Under the pieces are notes generated by a model, which saw only the letters and a list, made by a program, of their open reading frames with translations, ran no database searches and was not told where the DNA came from. A program made the translations under genes and the position numbers. Positions 1-9,667 of a stretch of DNA of 27,174 nt are shown here, in pieces; position 1 is the stretch's first letter, and every line of letters starts with the position of its first letter. This stretch comes from JAGLSB01 sp023135955 (GTDB lineage Bacteria; Bacteroidota; Bacteroidia; Bacteroidales; GCA-2748055): positions 1 to 27,174 of the forward strand of contig DAOVIO010000039.1 of the NCBI GenBank assembly GCA_030673645.1, read 5' to 3'.

Positions 1-1
1 A

Positions 2-2428
2 ATAATCAAAACCATCTGGAGTCATTTATTTAGTAATAAAACCTATGCAGCAATTAATATTGGTGGTTTGGCTATTGGTATTGGATGCAGTTTGGTTATC
101 TATAAAATTATCTCCTACGAATCCAGTTTCGACAGTTATCACACAAACTACGAAAATACTTATCGTTTAATAAATGAATATAATTTACCCATTGAAGGAA
201 TCATATATTCAGAAGGTCAGGTTCATCCATTAGGAGCAGCCATAAGGAATGATTTTTCAGGAGTAGATGCCGTAATGACCTTCTATGCCGCTAAAGCTCA
301 GGTAAGTATTAAAAATAGCAATGGAAACATTGAAAAATACCAGGAAAATACTGGATTGGTTTATGCAGAACCCAATATTTTTAAGGTTTTTGATTTTAAT
401 TTTTTAGCAGGCAATCCTTCCACGGCTATTGCTGATAAGGGAAAAGTGGTAATTAGCTCTTCACTGGCACAAAAGTATTTTAATCTAAGCGCGACAGAGG
501 TTGGAGAAGCCTTAAATCGCCTAATAATTATAGATAATAAAACTGCTTTGCAGGTTAGTGCTATTATTGCTGATCCTCCCGGGAATACAGATCTTCCTTT
601 CAAAATTATTGCCAACTATAAAGATCAGACCATATCAAATCCTTATTTTAAGGATGGAATAGATTGGCAGGAAGGCAATTCTGCAACCAATTGCTATTTG
701 CTTTTTCAGGACGAATTATCTGTACCAGCTTTTGAAAAACAGCTTTCAGATTTCTTTCAAAAATACAATACACAAAACAATAACATCGATCATAAATATG
801 TATTACAACCACTTTCAGAATTACATTCAGGTGTATGTAATAACTATAATAAACGACAGGTTTCCACCATGAATTTAATGGTCCTTGGCCTTATTGGTTT
901 GTTCCTGATTATAATTGCTTCTATCAATTTTATTAATTTATCTGCCGTACAGGCTACAAAGAGATTTAAAGAAATTGGAATCAGGAAAATATTTGGCGAA
1001 AACAAAGCTCAATCCATATATCAGTCACTTATAGAATCTGTTCTCATATCATTTATTGCGGCCTTTATAGGAATTCTCATGGCACATTTTCTTCTAATTT
1101 ACCTTGAAGATATTATTGGATATAGTTTGAACCTGGATCTTTTGACAAATCCCAACACACTAATATTTTTAATTCTTTTAGCAACCACCATCGGTGTGCT
1201 TTCAGGTTTGTATCCTGCAATAATCATTGCCAGAATGAGCAGCAATGTGGCCTTAAAATCTTCGCTCGCTTTAAAAACTTCTTCCTTATCTTTATCTGTA
1301 AGACGAAGCTTTGTCGTAATTCAATTTACTATTTCACTAGTCTTAATAATAGGTACATTAGTTATGAACCAACAATTAAAGTACTTTTTAAGCAAAGATT
1401 TAGGATTTAATAAAGAAGCTATCCTGTTAGCTACTCTACCCGATTCAAATGAAGATGAGCTTGAGCTCCTTAAGACAAAACTATTGAATTATCCGGGGAT
1501 TGAAATGGTGAGTTTTGGAACCCGTAGTCCATTGGCTGTCTGGAAAGTTAATAATGTAATAAATTATCCCACTCTCGAAAAAGATGCATATTTCGGAAAC
1601 CTAAAAAGCGCAGATGAAGATTATCTGGAATTATACAAACTAAAATTTATTGCCGGCCATAACTATTCGCAAGTAAAAAATAATTTAGAAGTAGTTATAA
1701 ACAGAAAATTCACAAAACTTCTTGGCTTTAATAATCCTAAGGATGCTATTGGTGAAAGATTCGAATATGGAGGCAATGGAACAGAACTTGCAATTGTTGG
1801 AGTAGTAGAGGATTTTCATGCGCAATCCTTACAAAAAAGTATGGAGAATGTAATATTTAGCAACCTTACATTTAACATAAACGAAATGGCTGTTAAAATT
1901 AATCCGGCTTCTTTAAAACAGGCTGGCCATCTACAATCGATAAAAATAATTCAAACAGAATGGGATGAAGTATTTCCGGATGACATTATGAATTACACTT
2001 TCTTTGACGAAAAGATTGCTTCATTGTATAAAGAAGAAAAGAACACATCTAAGCTTATTCAGTTATTTGCTATTATAGCTATTCTGATTGGAAGCCTCGG
2101 ATTATACGGTTTGATTTCCTACGTCATAAGACAAAAAACAAAAGAGATAGGAATCCGCAAAGTAAACGGAGCTAAGGTATCCGAAATATTAACTTTACTC
2201 AACAAAGATTTTGTAAAATGGCTAGCCATAGCTCTTGTAATAGCTTCTCCAATAGCTTATTATACAATGAATAGATGGCTTGAAAATTTCGCTTACAGAA
2301 TCACGCTTAATTGGTGGATATTTGCCCTTGCTGGATTTTTAGCATTACTTATAGCCCTTATTACTGTAAGCTGGCAAACATTTAATGCAGCGCGACGGAA
2401 TCCGGTGGAGGCATTGAGATATGAGTAA
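2..2428 (+). CDS. FtsX/MacB-like ABC transporter permease, 5'-truncated by window edge
   Basis: This is an inner-membrane permease of the MacB/FtsX family, which works with an ABC ATPase on lipid, peptide or drug export or on envelope processes; the substrate is unknown. The frame is open to the window edge and upstream codons read as the usual family N-terminus (IWSHLFSNKTYAAINIGGLA), so the true start lies outside and the TTG at 68 is internal. The order visible is a first membrane helix, a MacB-type periplasmic domain, a three-helix FtsX block (roughly 890-1240), a fourth hydrophobic segment near 1310-1370, a second periplasmic domain, and a C-terminal FtsX block (roughly 2050-2380). KEIGIRKIFGE and KEIGIRKVNGA are the typical cytoplasmic-loop motifs following FtsX helices. 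The C-terminus RRNPVEALRYE is diagnostic. The next gene is a paralogue; no ATPase is in view. Confidence 0.93.
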   Translation: MIKTIWSHLFSNKTYAAINIGGLAIGIGCSLVIYKIISYESSFDSYHTNYENTYRLINEYNLPIEGIIYSEGQVHPLGAAIRNDFSGVDAVMTFYAAKAQVSIKNSNGNIEKYQENTGLVYAEPNIFKVFDFNFLAGNPSTAIADKGKVVISSSLAQKYFNLSATEVGEALNRLIIIDNKTALQVSAIIADPPGNTDLPFKIIANYKDQTISNPYFKDGIDWQEGNSATNCYLLFQDELSVPAFEKQLSDFFQKYNTQNNNIDHKYVLQPLSELHSGVCNNYNKRQVSTMNLMVLGLIGLFLIIIASINFINLSAVQATKRFKEIGIRKIFGENKAQSIYQSLIESVLISFIAAFIGILMAHFLLIYLEDIIGYSLNLDLLTNPNTLIFLILLATTIGVLSGLYPAIIIARMSSNVALKSSLALKTSSLSLSVRRSFVVIQFTISLVLIIGTLVMNQQLKYFLSKDLGFNKEAILLATLPDSNEDELELLKTKLLNYPGIEMVSFGTRSPLAVWKVNNVINYPTLEKDAYFGNLKSADEDYLELYKLKFIAGHNYSQVKNNLEVVINRKFTKLLGFNNPKDAIGERFEYGGNGTELAIVGVVEDFHAQSLQKSMENVIFSNLTFNINEMAVKINPASLKQAGHLQSIKIIQTEWDEVFPDDIMNYTFFDEKIASLYKEEKNTSKLIQLFAIIAILIGSLGLYGLISYVIRQKTKEIGIRKVNGAKVSEILTLLNKDFVKWLAIALVIASPIAYYTMNRWLENFAYRITLNWWIFALAGFLALLIALITVSWQTFNAARRNPVEALRYE

Positions 2429-2440
2429 TCTTTTTTCACC

Positions 2441-2464
2441 CCAAACCCCTGAAGGGGCTTTAAG
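2441..2464. repeat. Small GC-rich palindrome between permease genes
   Basis: A short hairpin has CCCC (2446-2449), loop TGAA and GGGG (2454-2457), with flanking AAA and TTT that can extend it across a bulged C. It is the only GC-rich stretch in the 64-base gap. It resembles a CCCCT-N-AGGGG element that I recall as scattered through many Bacteroidota genomes, but that is from memory. It lacks a clean run of T after the stem, so it is not a convincing terminator. Confidence 0.4.
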
Positions 2465-2492
2465 AAAGAAAGATGATATTTAATTTTATAAA

Positions 2493-4877
2493 ATGATTTT
2501 ACACTATTTTAAATATTCAATCAAAAGGATATTAAAAAATTTAGCATTCTCAGGGATAAACATTATTGGCTTAGCTATTGGATTTACTTCTTTTTTTGTT
2601 TTGTTTATCTATGTTTCAAATGAAAAAAGTTTTGATAAACATTTTAATGATTATAAGAACATATACAGAGTCATCTCTGTTCCTGTTGGAAATGATATTC
2701 CATGGGCCAGAAGTTTGGGTTTTATTAAAGAGGCCTCTGTAAATATTCCTGAAATTAATGAGGCAACGCAATTCACACATTGTCCGATTGGCACTATTAA
2801 TATTAATGAAAAATCCTTTCAGCAAAAGGACATAATGTCAATTGACGAAAGTTTCATAAATATTTTCGAAGTGGAAAGCATAGTTGGGGATTTGGCAGAA
2901 ATATCAGAACCAAATACAGCATTTATTACTGAAGACTTTGCAAAAAAATATTTCAGTGATCAAGACCCAATTGGTAAAACCATCAAAATAGAAGCTTTAC
3001 AATATGTTCGTGATGTAGGGGAATTCCAAATTAGAGGGATAGTTAAGAATACACCCAAAAAAACACATTTTAATTATCAAATCCTGCTTTCACAAAAAGG
3101 CGCTTTGCAGGAGCGATATTCCTCATTACCGGACAGAAAAATACATTGGGTTTATAACTATTTAAAATTAAAAGATAATGCTTTGCCTATACATGTTGCT
3201 GATAAAATTTTATCCGTATTTAACGAAAGTAATTTGCGCCAAATAAGAGGGCCTAAAGATTATAAATTCGACCTAATCCCCTTAGCAGATATTCATTTAA
3301 AGTCTGACTATCGGTTTGAACTAAAAGAGAATACCAGTAAAATAAATATTGGCTTGTTCATTATTATTTCATTTGTAATATTGCTTGTATCCCTTATGAA
3401 TTTTATAAACCTGAACATTGCTAAACTCATAAAAAGATCAAATGAATTTGGAGTAATCAGAGCTTTTGGGGCCAATAAAAAACAGTTAATTAAACAGGTC
3501 CTGATTGAAATTTTAGTGCTGTGTTCTGTATCTATAATTATCTCATTAACTGTATTAGGATTGATAGGTCCAACAATCAATCAATTTTTCGAAATTGACT
3601 TTAACATTTATTATTCCGAGCCTGTTATTTACATAAGCATTATTGGTGTATTAGTTATTTGTGGAACATTTACTGCTCTTTTTATATCTTTCTTTTTATT
3701 AAGAAAAACTTCAACCATTAACCTCCTTTCTGAAAAAAACAATTCCTCAGGAAACCTTGTTTTAAAATTCTTGCTTGTTTTGCAATTAACTGTTGTTATA
3801 ATATTGATTTCGAGTGCACTTGTTGTAAACAAGCAAATTAATTTTATTACAGCAAAATCATTGGGTTTCGACAAAGAGAATGTGGTCGTTATTCATCTTA
3901 AGGATTTTACGAAAGATCCTGCCGTTTTTGCAAATGAGTTAGAAAAACAGAGTCAAATTCTATCTGTTGGTTTTACCCGTCAGTATTTTGGCTATCCAAC
4001 ACAAAATATTTCCCTCGAAGGCTTAGGAATAGATGGGTCTGCAGAATTTGTTTTAGCCAATTACGACTACTTGAAAACAATGGATATTCAATTAGTCCAC
4101 AATTGGATTACTCCTTCGACAGACACCATTGAAGGAATGATTATAAATGAACATTTATACAAGAGGTTAATGGAAAGGCACGGAAGTATTGAATCCCTAG
4201 AAACCTATCATGCCCAGCAAGAGCTAGAGACAGGCACAGAACGAATAAAGTTTATTGGAGTAGCTAAAGATTTTAATTATAATTCTGCTCATGAGGCAGT
4301 TGGAGACTTTGCTTTTTATTTAAACGAATCGCCGAATAGGGCTCGATTTATCCATATTCGAATAAACTCAGGAGATACCAGAACTGCACTCAATAAAATT
4401 AGGGACGTATGGGAAAGCCATTATTATGGTCAGGAATTAAGTTATTTTTTTATAGATGAAAAAATAGCACAACAGTACAAAGCCGAAACTATTCTGGGGA
4501 GAATCCTTTTCACTTTCTCAGTTCTCGGAATATTAATTAGCATTATTGGAATTAGTGCCTTTTCACTATTTATCACTCAGCAACGAACCAAGGAAATCGG
4601 TATTCGTAAAGTGAATGGCGCCACTATAAATGAAATACTAATGATTCTAAATACGGACTTTATTAAATGGGTCGTTATTGCTTTTGTTATTGCTTGCCCA
4701 ATTGCCTATTACGCTATGAGTAAATGGCTGGAAAATTTTGCTTACAAAACACAACTTAGTTGGTGGATATTTGCCCTGGCTGGATTAGCAGCATTGCTTA
4801 TAACGCTTATAACCGTAAGCTGGCAAACATTTAAGGCAGCACGTCGGAATCCGGTGGAGGCTTTAAGGTATGAGTAA
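2493..4877 (+). CDS. FtsX/MacB-like ABC transporter permease
   Basis: This is a second full-length permease (794 residues) of the same family, acting in the inner membrane with an unseen ABC ATPase partner. The start at 2493 gives the classic N-terminus: a basic segment (YFKYSIKRILKN) followed by a first helix containing INIIGLAIGF. A MacB-type periplasmic domain follows, then three helices (about residues 285-410), a fourth hydrophobic segment near residue 430, a second periplasmic domain, and a C-terminal FtsX block with KEIGIRKVNGA and the ending RRNPVEALRYE. It starts 64 bases after the first permease, so co-transcription is likely. The last 50 or so residues are nearly the same as in the upstream copy while the N-terminal halves differ strongly, as expected of an old tandem duplication with a conserved or homogenised 3' end. 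Confidence 0.95.
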   Translation: MILHYFKYSIKRILKNLAFSGINIIGLAIGFTSFFVLFIYVSNEKSFDKHFNDYKNIYRVISVPVGNDIPWARSLGFIKEASVNIPEINEATQFTHCPIGTININEKSFQQKDIMSIDESFINIFEVESIVGDLAEISEPNTAFITEDFAKKYFSDQDPIGKTIKIEALQYVRDVGEFQIRGIVKNTPKKTHFNYQILLSQKGALQERYSSLPDRKIHWVYNYLKLKDNALPIHVADKILSVFNESNLRQIRGPKDYKFDLIPLADIHLKSDYRFELKENTSKINIGLFIIISFVILLVSLMNFINLNIAKLIKRSNEFGVIRAFGANKKQLIKQVLIEILVLCSVSIIISLTVLGLIGPTINQFFEIDFNIYYSEPVIYISIIGVLVICGTFTALFISFFLLRKTSTINLLSEKNNSSGNLVLKFLLVLQLTVVIILISSALVVNKQINFITAKSLGFDKENVVVIHLKDFTKDPAVFANELEKQSQILSVGFTRQYFGYPTQNISLEGLGIDGSAEFVLANYDYLKTMDIQLVHNWITPSTDTIEGMIINEHLYKRLMERHGSIESLETYHAQQELETGTERIKFIGVAKDFNYNSAHEAVGDFAFYLNESPNRARFIHIRINSGDTRTALNKIRDVWESHYYGQELSYFFIDEKIAQQYKAETILGRILFTFSVLGILISIIGISAFSLFITQQRTKEIGIRKVNGATINEILMILNTDFIKWVVIAFVIACPIAYYAMSKWLENFAYKTQLSWWIFALAGLAALLITLITVSWQTFKAARRNPVEALRYE

Positions 4878-5168
4878 AGCCAGCATAATAAAGAAACAGT
4901 TCAAATGGGTTGAAATAATGTTTAAATATTATATTTGCAGTAACAATGTCCTCCACGCCTCTGATTCAAGCGCATCTGGAGGGCTTCTTGTTTATATTTC
5001 TTCCATATTCCAGATTTCATCAGCTTTGTAGTTTACCGGGAATCCCATTTCTCTACTTCTCCCCGGCTTCATTTGCTGGAATCATCTGGGTGGATTTTAG
5101 ATATCGCTTGTTATTATTGAAGTTAGATTCTAAATGAACAATCGATAATTTTTCTTTACTTTCGCCTT
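4878..5168. other. Intergenic region between permease and HTCS genes
   Basis: This 291-base gap holds a promoter-like element at 4910-4937, a possible hairpin CCTCCA (4950-4955) with TGGAGG (4977-4982), and an open frame 4946-5137 of 63 codons. The frame's product has no family resemblance I can name and its codon use is unlike the neighbours (few lysine codons, many leucine, phenylalanine and proline codons), so I treat the stretch as leader or non-coding rather than a gene. TACTTTCG at 5157-5164, just before the HTCS start, is a weaker candidate promoter element. Confidence 0.5.
4910..4937 (+). promoter_or_regulatory. Bacteroidota-type promoter (TTG -33, TATATTTG -7)
   Basis: TTG at 4910-4912 and TATATTTG at 4930-4937 are separated by 17 bases, matching the -33 TTG / -7 TAnnTTTG architecture of the primary sigma factor in Bacteroidota. 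Transcription would begin near 4941-4944 and read rightward into the HTCS gene, giving a leader of about 225 bases. The match is seen directly; activity is inferred. Confidence 0.6.
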
Positions 5169-8100
5169 ATGAATATCAAGTGTTTAAAATACTACCTGTT
5201 ATTTATCTTTCTTAATTGTGCCATTTTCTCGTCAGCACAATTGATCCAATTCCAAAACCTTACAATGGCTGATGGACTGTCTCAATCAATGATCCAAAGT
5301 ATTGGACAGGATAAACATGGTTTTATTTGGGTAGGAACTCAAAACGGATTGAATGTTTACGATGGTATCCGTTTCAAATATTTTTTCTCCGATGCTAAAG
5401 ATGAAACCAGTTTGCCGGGAAGTAATATAACAGACCTGTTGTTTGATGACGATTCTGTTTGGATAGCCACAAGAAATGGTTTAGCCAAAATGGACATTAA
5501 AACCAAATCTTGTAAAAGATATGACTTTGGAGAGAACATCGACATTCGTACACTCTTCCTGGAAAAAAACAAAAACATACTTTGGGTAGGAACAATAAGC
5601 GGGTTAATAAAGCTAAATGTCAGGTCCGGACAATATAGAGAGTTTAACACTATCAATAGTAATATTAGTAATAATATCGTTCGGGCAATATACAAGGATT
5701 TAGATGATAATTTATGGGTTGGAACTTTTGATAAGCTAAATCTATTGAAACCTCAGTCGGATGTTTTTGTTCCTTTTAACTTAAAAACAAGGAAACAAAC
5801 CAATATAAAGTACAACCTTGTTTTAAGCATTTTTCCCAATTCCAGCGATAACGATTCTTTATTATGGATAGGTACCGAAACAGGTTTGGTGTTTTTTAAT
5901 CGAAACACCTATGAAATGGAATTTTTTCATGAGGAAAACTCAAACCTTTCAAATTCCGTTATTAAAACAATACTTAAATCAAGGTCAGGAACATTATGGT
6001 TAGGTACCGATTTTGGTCTTGGGGAAATGAATGAAAATAAAAACATTACCTCTTATTTTCATAATTTAAATAATAAAACATCTCTTACAAACAGCATCGT
6101 CTGGGATATATTTGAGGACAAATCAAGTACAATATGGTTTGGAACAAATAACGGCTTAAGCATTTTATCTAATACCAGAGATCGTTTTGAGTTTTTCCCA
6201 ATCACATACAGTCATGAAAATATTCTTGCTGGGTATGAAGTACGTGATATAATTGAATCTTCCAATGGAAGTTATTGGATTGCCAGTCAAAATGGAGCAA
6301 TCAATTATGGGATTAGCAAACAACAAATTAAAGTCCTTAATTCTTCTCAGGAAGGGAATCGAAAATTAGCAGATGATAATACTACGCACCTTTATGAGGA
6401 TCCAAAAGGGAACATTTGGATCTCCTCAAATGGTGGGCTGGCAATATGGAATACAAAGGAAGAAAAGTTGACCAGTTATTCTGCAGATAATACTTCTGGT
6501 AATGGCTTAAGATCAAACTTTGTACAGTCATTCCATCAGCTCGAGGATGGAACATTATTAGTTAATACTCAGAAGGGATTACATAGAGTAATAGAAAATG
6601 AATATGGATATGAGTTTGAATTCGTCAAAATATCTCATTTGTTTATAGAACTATTTGCTAACCATTTGTGGTCCTATAGTGGCAAAACCTTATATAAAAT
6701 GAATGTGTCAGGTTTTGAACAAAATAGTGAGGTAACATTCCAATTACCGGGTCAAAACACACAAATCCATTCACTGTTGATCACCAATAAGGACGATATT
6801 TGGGTAGGGGTAGAAAATGGATTAATTCAATACAATGTAAAATCCAGGAAATACGATTACTTCGAAGTAAAATCAAACAGGAATTATCCGCTAATCAGCT
6901 TGTTGGCTGATAATGAGAAAAATATCTGGGCTTCTTCGAATTCAGCTATTCTGAAATTCTCCATTGACCGTAAAGACTTTGAGATTTATCCGAGTGGAGA
7001 AGAAATCCCCATTAACCATTTCATGAGGAATTGTGCATATAAATGTAACAATGGCGATTTAATCTTTGGAGGACAAAATGGATTTATTCGATTTTCTCCT
7101 GAAAGCATTACGAAATCTGATTTTGTTTCACCAGTACTATTTACCAATCTTGTAGTCTCCAATCAAGAAGTGATCTCAAATACGCCAATTAACGACAAAA
7201 TAATTCTTGAAAGTGATATTTCTTTTACCTCAAATATTGATTTAAACCATAGCAATAATACTTTTACTGTTGAGTTTTCTTCTCTACACTATGGAATTCG
7301 TGATGGTATTAGATATGCATATAAATTGGAAGGCGAAGATAATGATTGGAATTATATAAATGGACCTGTTGGTACAGCCAGTTATTCCAATCTAAAACCT
7401 GGAAATTATATATTGAATGTAAAAGGGACCAATAAAGATGGTGTTTGGAATGAAAAAGAAACAAGTCTGGAAATTAAAATAAATCCACCTTTATGGGCCA
7501 GCACATTGTTTATTTTAATGTATTTTGTCGCTCTTATTATGCTTATTGGCGTAATAATAATTTATTATAAAAATAGGGCCAAAATGAAGAACCAGGTAAG
7601 GCTGGCCAAAATGAAGAAAGAACACACCAGGGAATTATCTAAAACACGCCAACAATTCTTCACCAATATATCACACGAATTCAGAACACCACTTAGCTTA
7701 ATAATTGGTCCAACCGAAAAATTGAAAAAACAAAAAGATTTAAGTGAAATTTCAAAAGAATATGTTCGTATAATCGAAAATAATGCCAGAAGATTATTAT
7801 GGTTAAATAATCAGCTTTTGGATTTCAGAAAGTTGGAAACAAAAACCATGGAATTGACCATAAGTGAATTCAATATGATAGAATTCACTAAAAATATTTT
7901 TGATTTATTTGCAGATAAGGCAGAACGCAAAAATATCAACTACCTGTTTCAGTCTGATTTTGACCAATTAAATGTATTTATGGATATCAGAAAAATTGAA
8001 ACCATCTTATTCAATTTGCTTTCTAATGCATTTAAATTTACACCAAATGGCGGAAAAATCGTTGTTAAATTAGAAAATGTTGACCTAACAACTGAAGATC

Positions 8101-9203
8101 ATTCTAAAACAGGGATAATTATATTAGTATCTGATTCCGGTATGGGAATTGCAAAGGAAGAGCAGACAAAAATATTTGAAAGATTTTATCAAGCAAAAGA
8201 TGCTGTTAAAATGGAGCGAGGATCTGGAATTGGATTAACATTGGTGAAAAAGTATGTAATAATGCACACGGGTAAAATAGATATAGAAAGCAGTCTTGGA
8301 AAAGGCTCAAAATTCCAAATAATTTTACCTCTGCTTTCAGAAGCTGAATCAGAACAATTTCTAAATTCTGATAAGCAAAAAGTGCAACCATTGCTTAAAC
8401 CAGAGGTAAAAGTCAAAATTGATAGAAAAATGGCTATACCAAAATCCGGGGCTCCCAATATTCTTCTATTGGAAGATGACAATGAAATTTCTGATTTTAT
8501 TTCTTTTGGCTTCAAGGATAAGTACAATGTTAAAGTAGCCAAAAATGGGAAAGAAGCAATAAATTATCTATTAAAAAATATTCCTGAACTGGTAATTAGC
8601 GATATTAATATGCCTGAGATGGATGGTATCGAATTTACCAGGCGTTTTAAAGGCAATCCCAAAACCGCACACATCCCATTAATCATATTAACTGGGCAAT
8701 CACAAAAAGAAATACAATTGGAAGGTTTAAAGAGTGGTGCAGATGCTTATATGGTTAAACCATTTGAAATTGAACTCCTCGAAGTGCGAATTGATAATTT
8801 TTTAAAGCGTCAGGAACAGCTTTTAAAGTTTATTAAAGTTAAGAATATTGCAAAACCCAATGATTTTCAGATCACAACACAGGATGAGAAAATGCTTGAA
8901 AAAGTAGTTGCATCCATCGAAAAATTCATATCTGATCCAGATCTGAATATTGAAAAGGTGTGTAATGACACTGGGTTTAGTCACTCAATGCTATATCGAA
9001 AAATTAAAAAACTTACTGGATCGACTTTAAATGAATTTATCCGAACTGTCCGTGTACAAAGGGCTGAGCAGCTTCTACGTACTAAGAAATTCAATGTATC
9101 GGAAGTAATGCACGAAACAGGATTTACTAACCATTCTTATTTTTCAAAGTCCTTTAGGAAGCTATATAAAGTCTCCCCAAAAGAATATGTTGACAAACTT
9201 TAA
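5169..9203 (+). CDS. Hybrid two-component system (HTCS) sensor/regulator
   Basis: This single 1344-residue protein senses an oligosaccharide in the periplasm and activates polysaccharide-utilisation genes. Residues 1-23 are a signal peptide ending FSSAQ. Repeated Reg_prop units (such as GFIWVGTQNGL and IWFGTNNGLS) fill about residues 30-650 as beta-propellers. A Y_Y_Y domain lies near 697-770 and a membrane helix near 776-800. The HisKA domain has ISHEFRTP with phospho-acceptor His836. The ATPase domain has NLLSNAFKFTPNGG, SDSGMGI and GSGIGLTLVKKY. The receiver (about 1096-1210) has acidic EDD, phospho-acceptor Asp1145 in SDINMPEMDG, and Lys1197 in VKPFE. An AraC-type helix-turn-helix domain (about 1240-1344) ends the protein. 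All catalytic residues are present, so it should be active. The downstream glycan-degradation genes are the expected targets. The family assignment is secure; the ligand is not known. Confidence 0.97.
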   Translation: MNIKCLKYYLLFIFLNCAIFSSAQLIQFQNLTMADGLSQSMIQSIGQDKHGFIWVGTQNGLNVYDGIRFKYFFSDAKDETSLPGSNITDLLFDDDSVWIATRNGLAKMDIKTKSCKRYDFGENIDIRTLFLEKNKNILWVGTISGLIKLNVRSGQYREFNTINSNISNNIVRAIYKDLDDNLWVGTFDKLNLLKPQSDVFVPFNLKTRKQTNIKYNLVLSIFPNSSDNDSLLWIGTETGLVFFNRNTYEMEFFHEENSNLSNSVIKTILKSRSGTLWLGTDFGLGEMNENKNITSYFHNLNNKTSLTNSIVWDIFEDKSSTIWFGTNNGLSILSNTRDRFEFFPITYSHENILAGYEVRDIIESSNGSYWIASQNGAINYGISKQQIKVLNSSQEGNRKLADDNTTHLYEDPKGNIWISSNGGLAIWNTKEEKLTSYSADNTSGNGLRSNFVQSFHQLEDGTLLVNTQKGLHRVIENEYGYEFEFVKISHLFIELFANHLWSYSGKTLYKMNVSGFEQNSEVTFQLPGQNTQIHSLLITNKDDIWVGVENGLIQYNVKSRKYDYFEVKSNRNYPLISLLADNEKNIWASSNSAILKFSIDRKDFEIYPSGEEIPINHFMRNCAYKCNNGDLIFGGQNGFIRFSPESITKSDFVSPVLFTNLVVSNQEVISNTPINDKIILESDISFTSNIDLNHSNNTFTVEFSSLHYGIRDGIRYAYKLEGEDNDWNYINGPVGTASYSNLKPGNYILNVKGTNKDGVWNEKETSLEIKINPPLWASTLFILMYFVALIMLIGVIIIYYKNRAKMKNQVRLAKMKKEHTRELSKTRQQFFTNISHEFRTPLSLIIGPTEKLKKQKDLSEISKEYVRIIENNARRLLWLNNQLLDFRKLETKTMELTISEFNMIEFTKNIFDLFADKAERKNINYLFQSDFDQLNVFMDIRKIETILFNLLSNAFKFTPNGGKIVVKLENVDLTTEDHSKTGIIILVSDSGMGIAKEEQTKIFERFYQAKDAVKMERGSGIGLTLVKKYVIMHTGKIDIESSLGKGSKFQIILPLLSEAESEQFLNSDKQKVQPLLKPEVKVKIDRKMAIPKSGAPNILLLEDDNEISDFISFGFKDKYNVKVAKNGKEAINYLLKNIPELVISDINMPEMDGIEFTRRFKGNPKTAHIPLIILTGQSQKEIQLEGLKSGADAYMVKPFEIELLEVRIDNFLKRQEQLLKFIKVKNIAKPNDFQITTQDEKMLEKVVASIEKFISDPDLNIEKVCNDTGFSHSMLYRKIKKLTGSTLNEFIRTVRVQRAEQLLRTKKFNVSEVMHETGFTNHSYFSKSFRKLYKVSPKEYVDKL

Positions 9204-9485
9204 TTCTTGCTTTAATTTCCATTTCTTTTTAAATACATCAGTTTAATTATTCTTGTTGAATTGAGTAATCCTATTCGCAAAACTAAACCTTAGTACAGTA
9301 CGCTGTAATACTGACAGTTACATTTTTTCATGTCGATTTTGTTGTTAGTTTATTTCAAATTTGTTTTCATTTTATGCACAAACTGTTATCCGTCTCATTC
9401 AATTATAAACCCAAATTTTCGTGTCTTCCAATGTAAGTTAGCATTCGTAAATCGAATTAATGGAGATGAAAAGTAGAAGAAACCT
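9204..9485. other. Intergenic control region downstream of HTCS
   Basis: This 282-base stretch has no credible gene. It is T-rich and contains an imperfect inverted repeat at 9290-9311 with a nearby repeated ACAGT (9295-9299 and 9314-9318). I cannot identify a convincing -33/-7 promoter pair. By position it is the natural place for the regulator to act on the downstream gene cluster. Confidence 0.5.
9290..9311. promoter_or_regulatory. Imperfect inverted repeat, possible regulator site
   Basis: TTAGTACAG and CTGTAATAC flank a four-base centre (TACG); seven of nine positions are complementary. ACAGT recurs at 9314-9318, 19 bases after the copy at 9295. AraC-type domains often bind paired half-sites, so this is a candidate operator for the HTCS encoded just upstream. 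That role is inference from position only. Confidence 0.3.
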
Positions 9486-9635
9486 ATGCAGCGATGGAAA
9501 GGCGGGCATCCTCAGGCTTACACTCCAAATATTGATAAACTGGCAGCATCGGGAGTTCGCTTTGTGAATGCACAAACAAATATTGGCTTATGTAATCCGT
9601 CGCGTAATAGTTTATTTACATGTAAGATAAGTTAA
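9486..9635 (+). pseudogene. Displaced fragment of an S1 sulfatase (active-site region)
   Basis: A 49-codon open frame reads as the part of an S1 sulfatase that follows the first metal-binding loop: GGHPQAYTPNIDKLAASGV, then FVNAQTNIGL and the sulfatase signature CNPSRNSLFT, where Cys36 would become formylglycine. After SLFT the similarity stops and the frame ends fourteen bases later. There is no signal peptide and no metal-binding DD before it, so it is not a functional enzyme. It is precisely the type of segment missing from the truncated sulfatase that begins 32 bases further on (9668-10039), but here it lies upstream of that start codon. It is best read as a piece of the same ancestral gene moved by rearrangement, or as the remnant of a second sulfatase. 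Confidence 0.75.
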
Positions 9636-9667
9636 AATAAATATAAGCAAGTTAAAACCATACAATC

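Noticed and set aside
68..70. TTG at 68 as the start of the first permease
   Set aside because: The frame is open to the window edge and encodes the normal family N-terminus before it, so the gene is simply cut by the window.
2441..2464. GC-rich hairpin as a rho-independent terminator
   Set aside because: The stem is short and is not followed by a T-run; the next gene is a paralogue likely to be co-transcribed.
4946..5137. 63-codon frame before the HTCS gene as a protein-coding gene
   Set aside because: No recognisable family, codon use unlike its neighbours, and it lies in a promoter-leader region. Kept only as a possible leader feature.
8189..8542. Antisense frames of 117 and 61 codons opposite the HTCS kinase region
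   Set aside because: Shadow frames of a strongly supported gene, with no family resemblance or separate start context.
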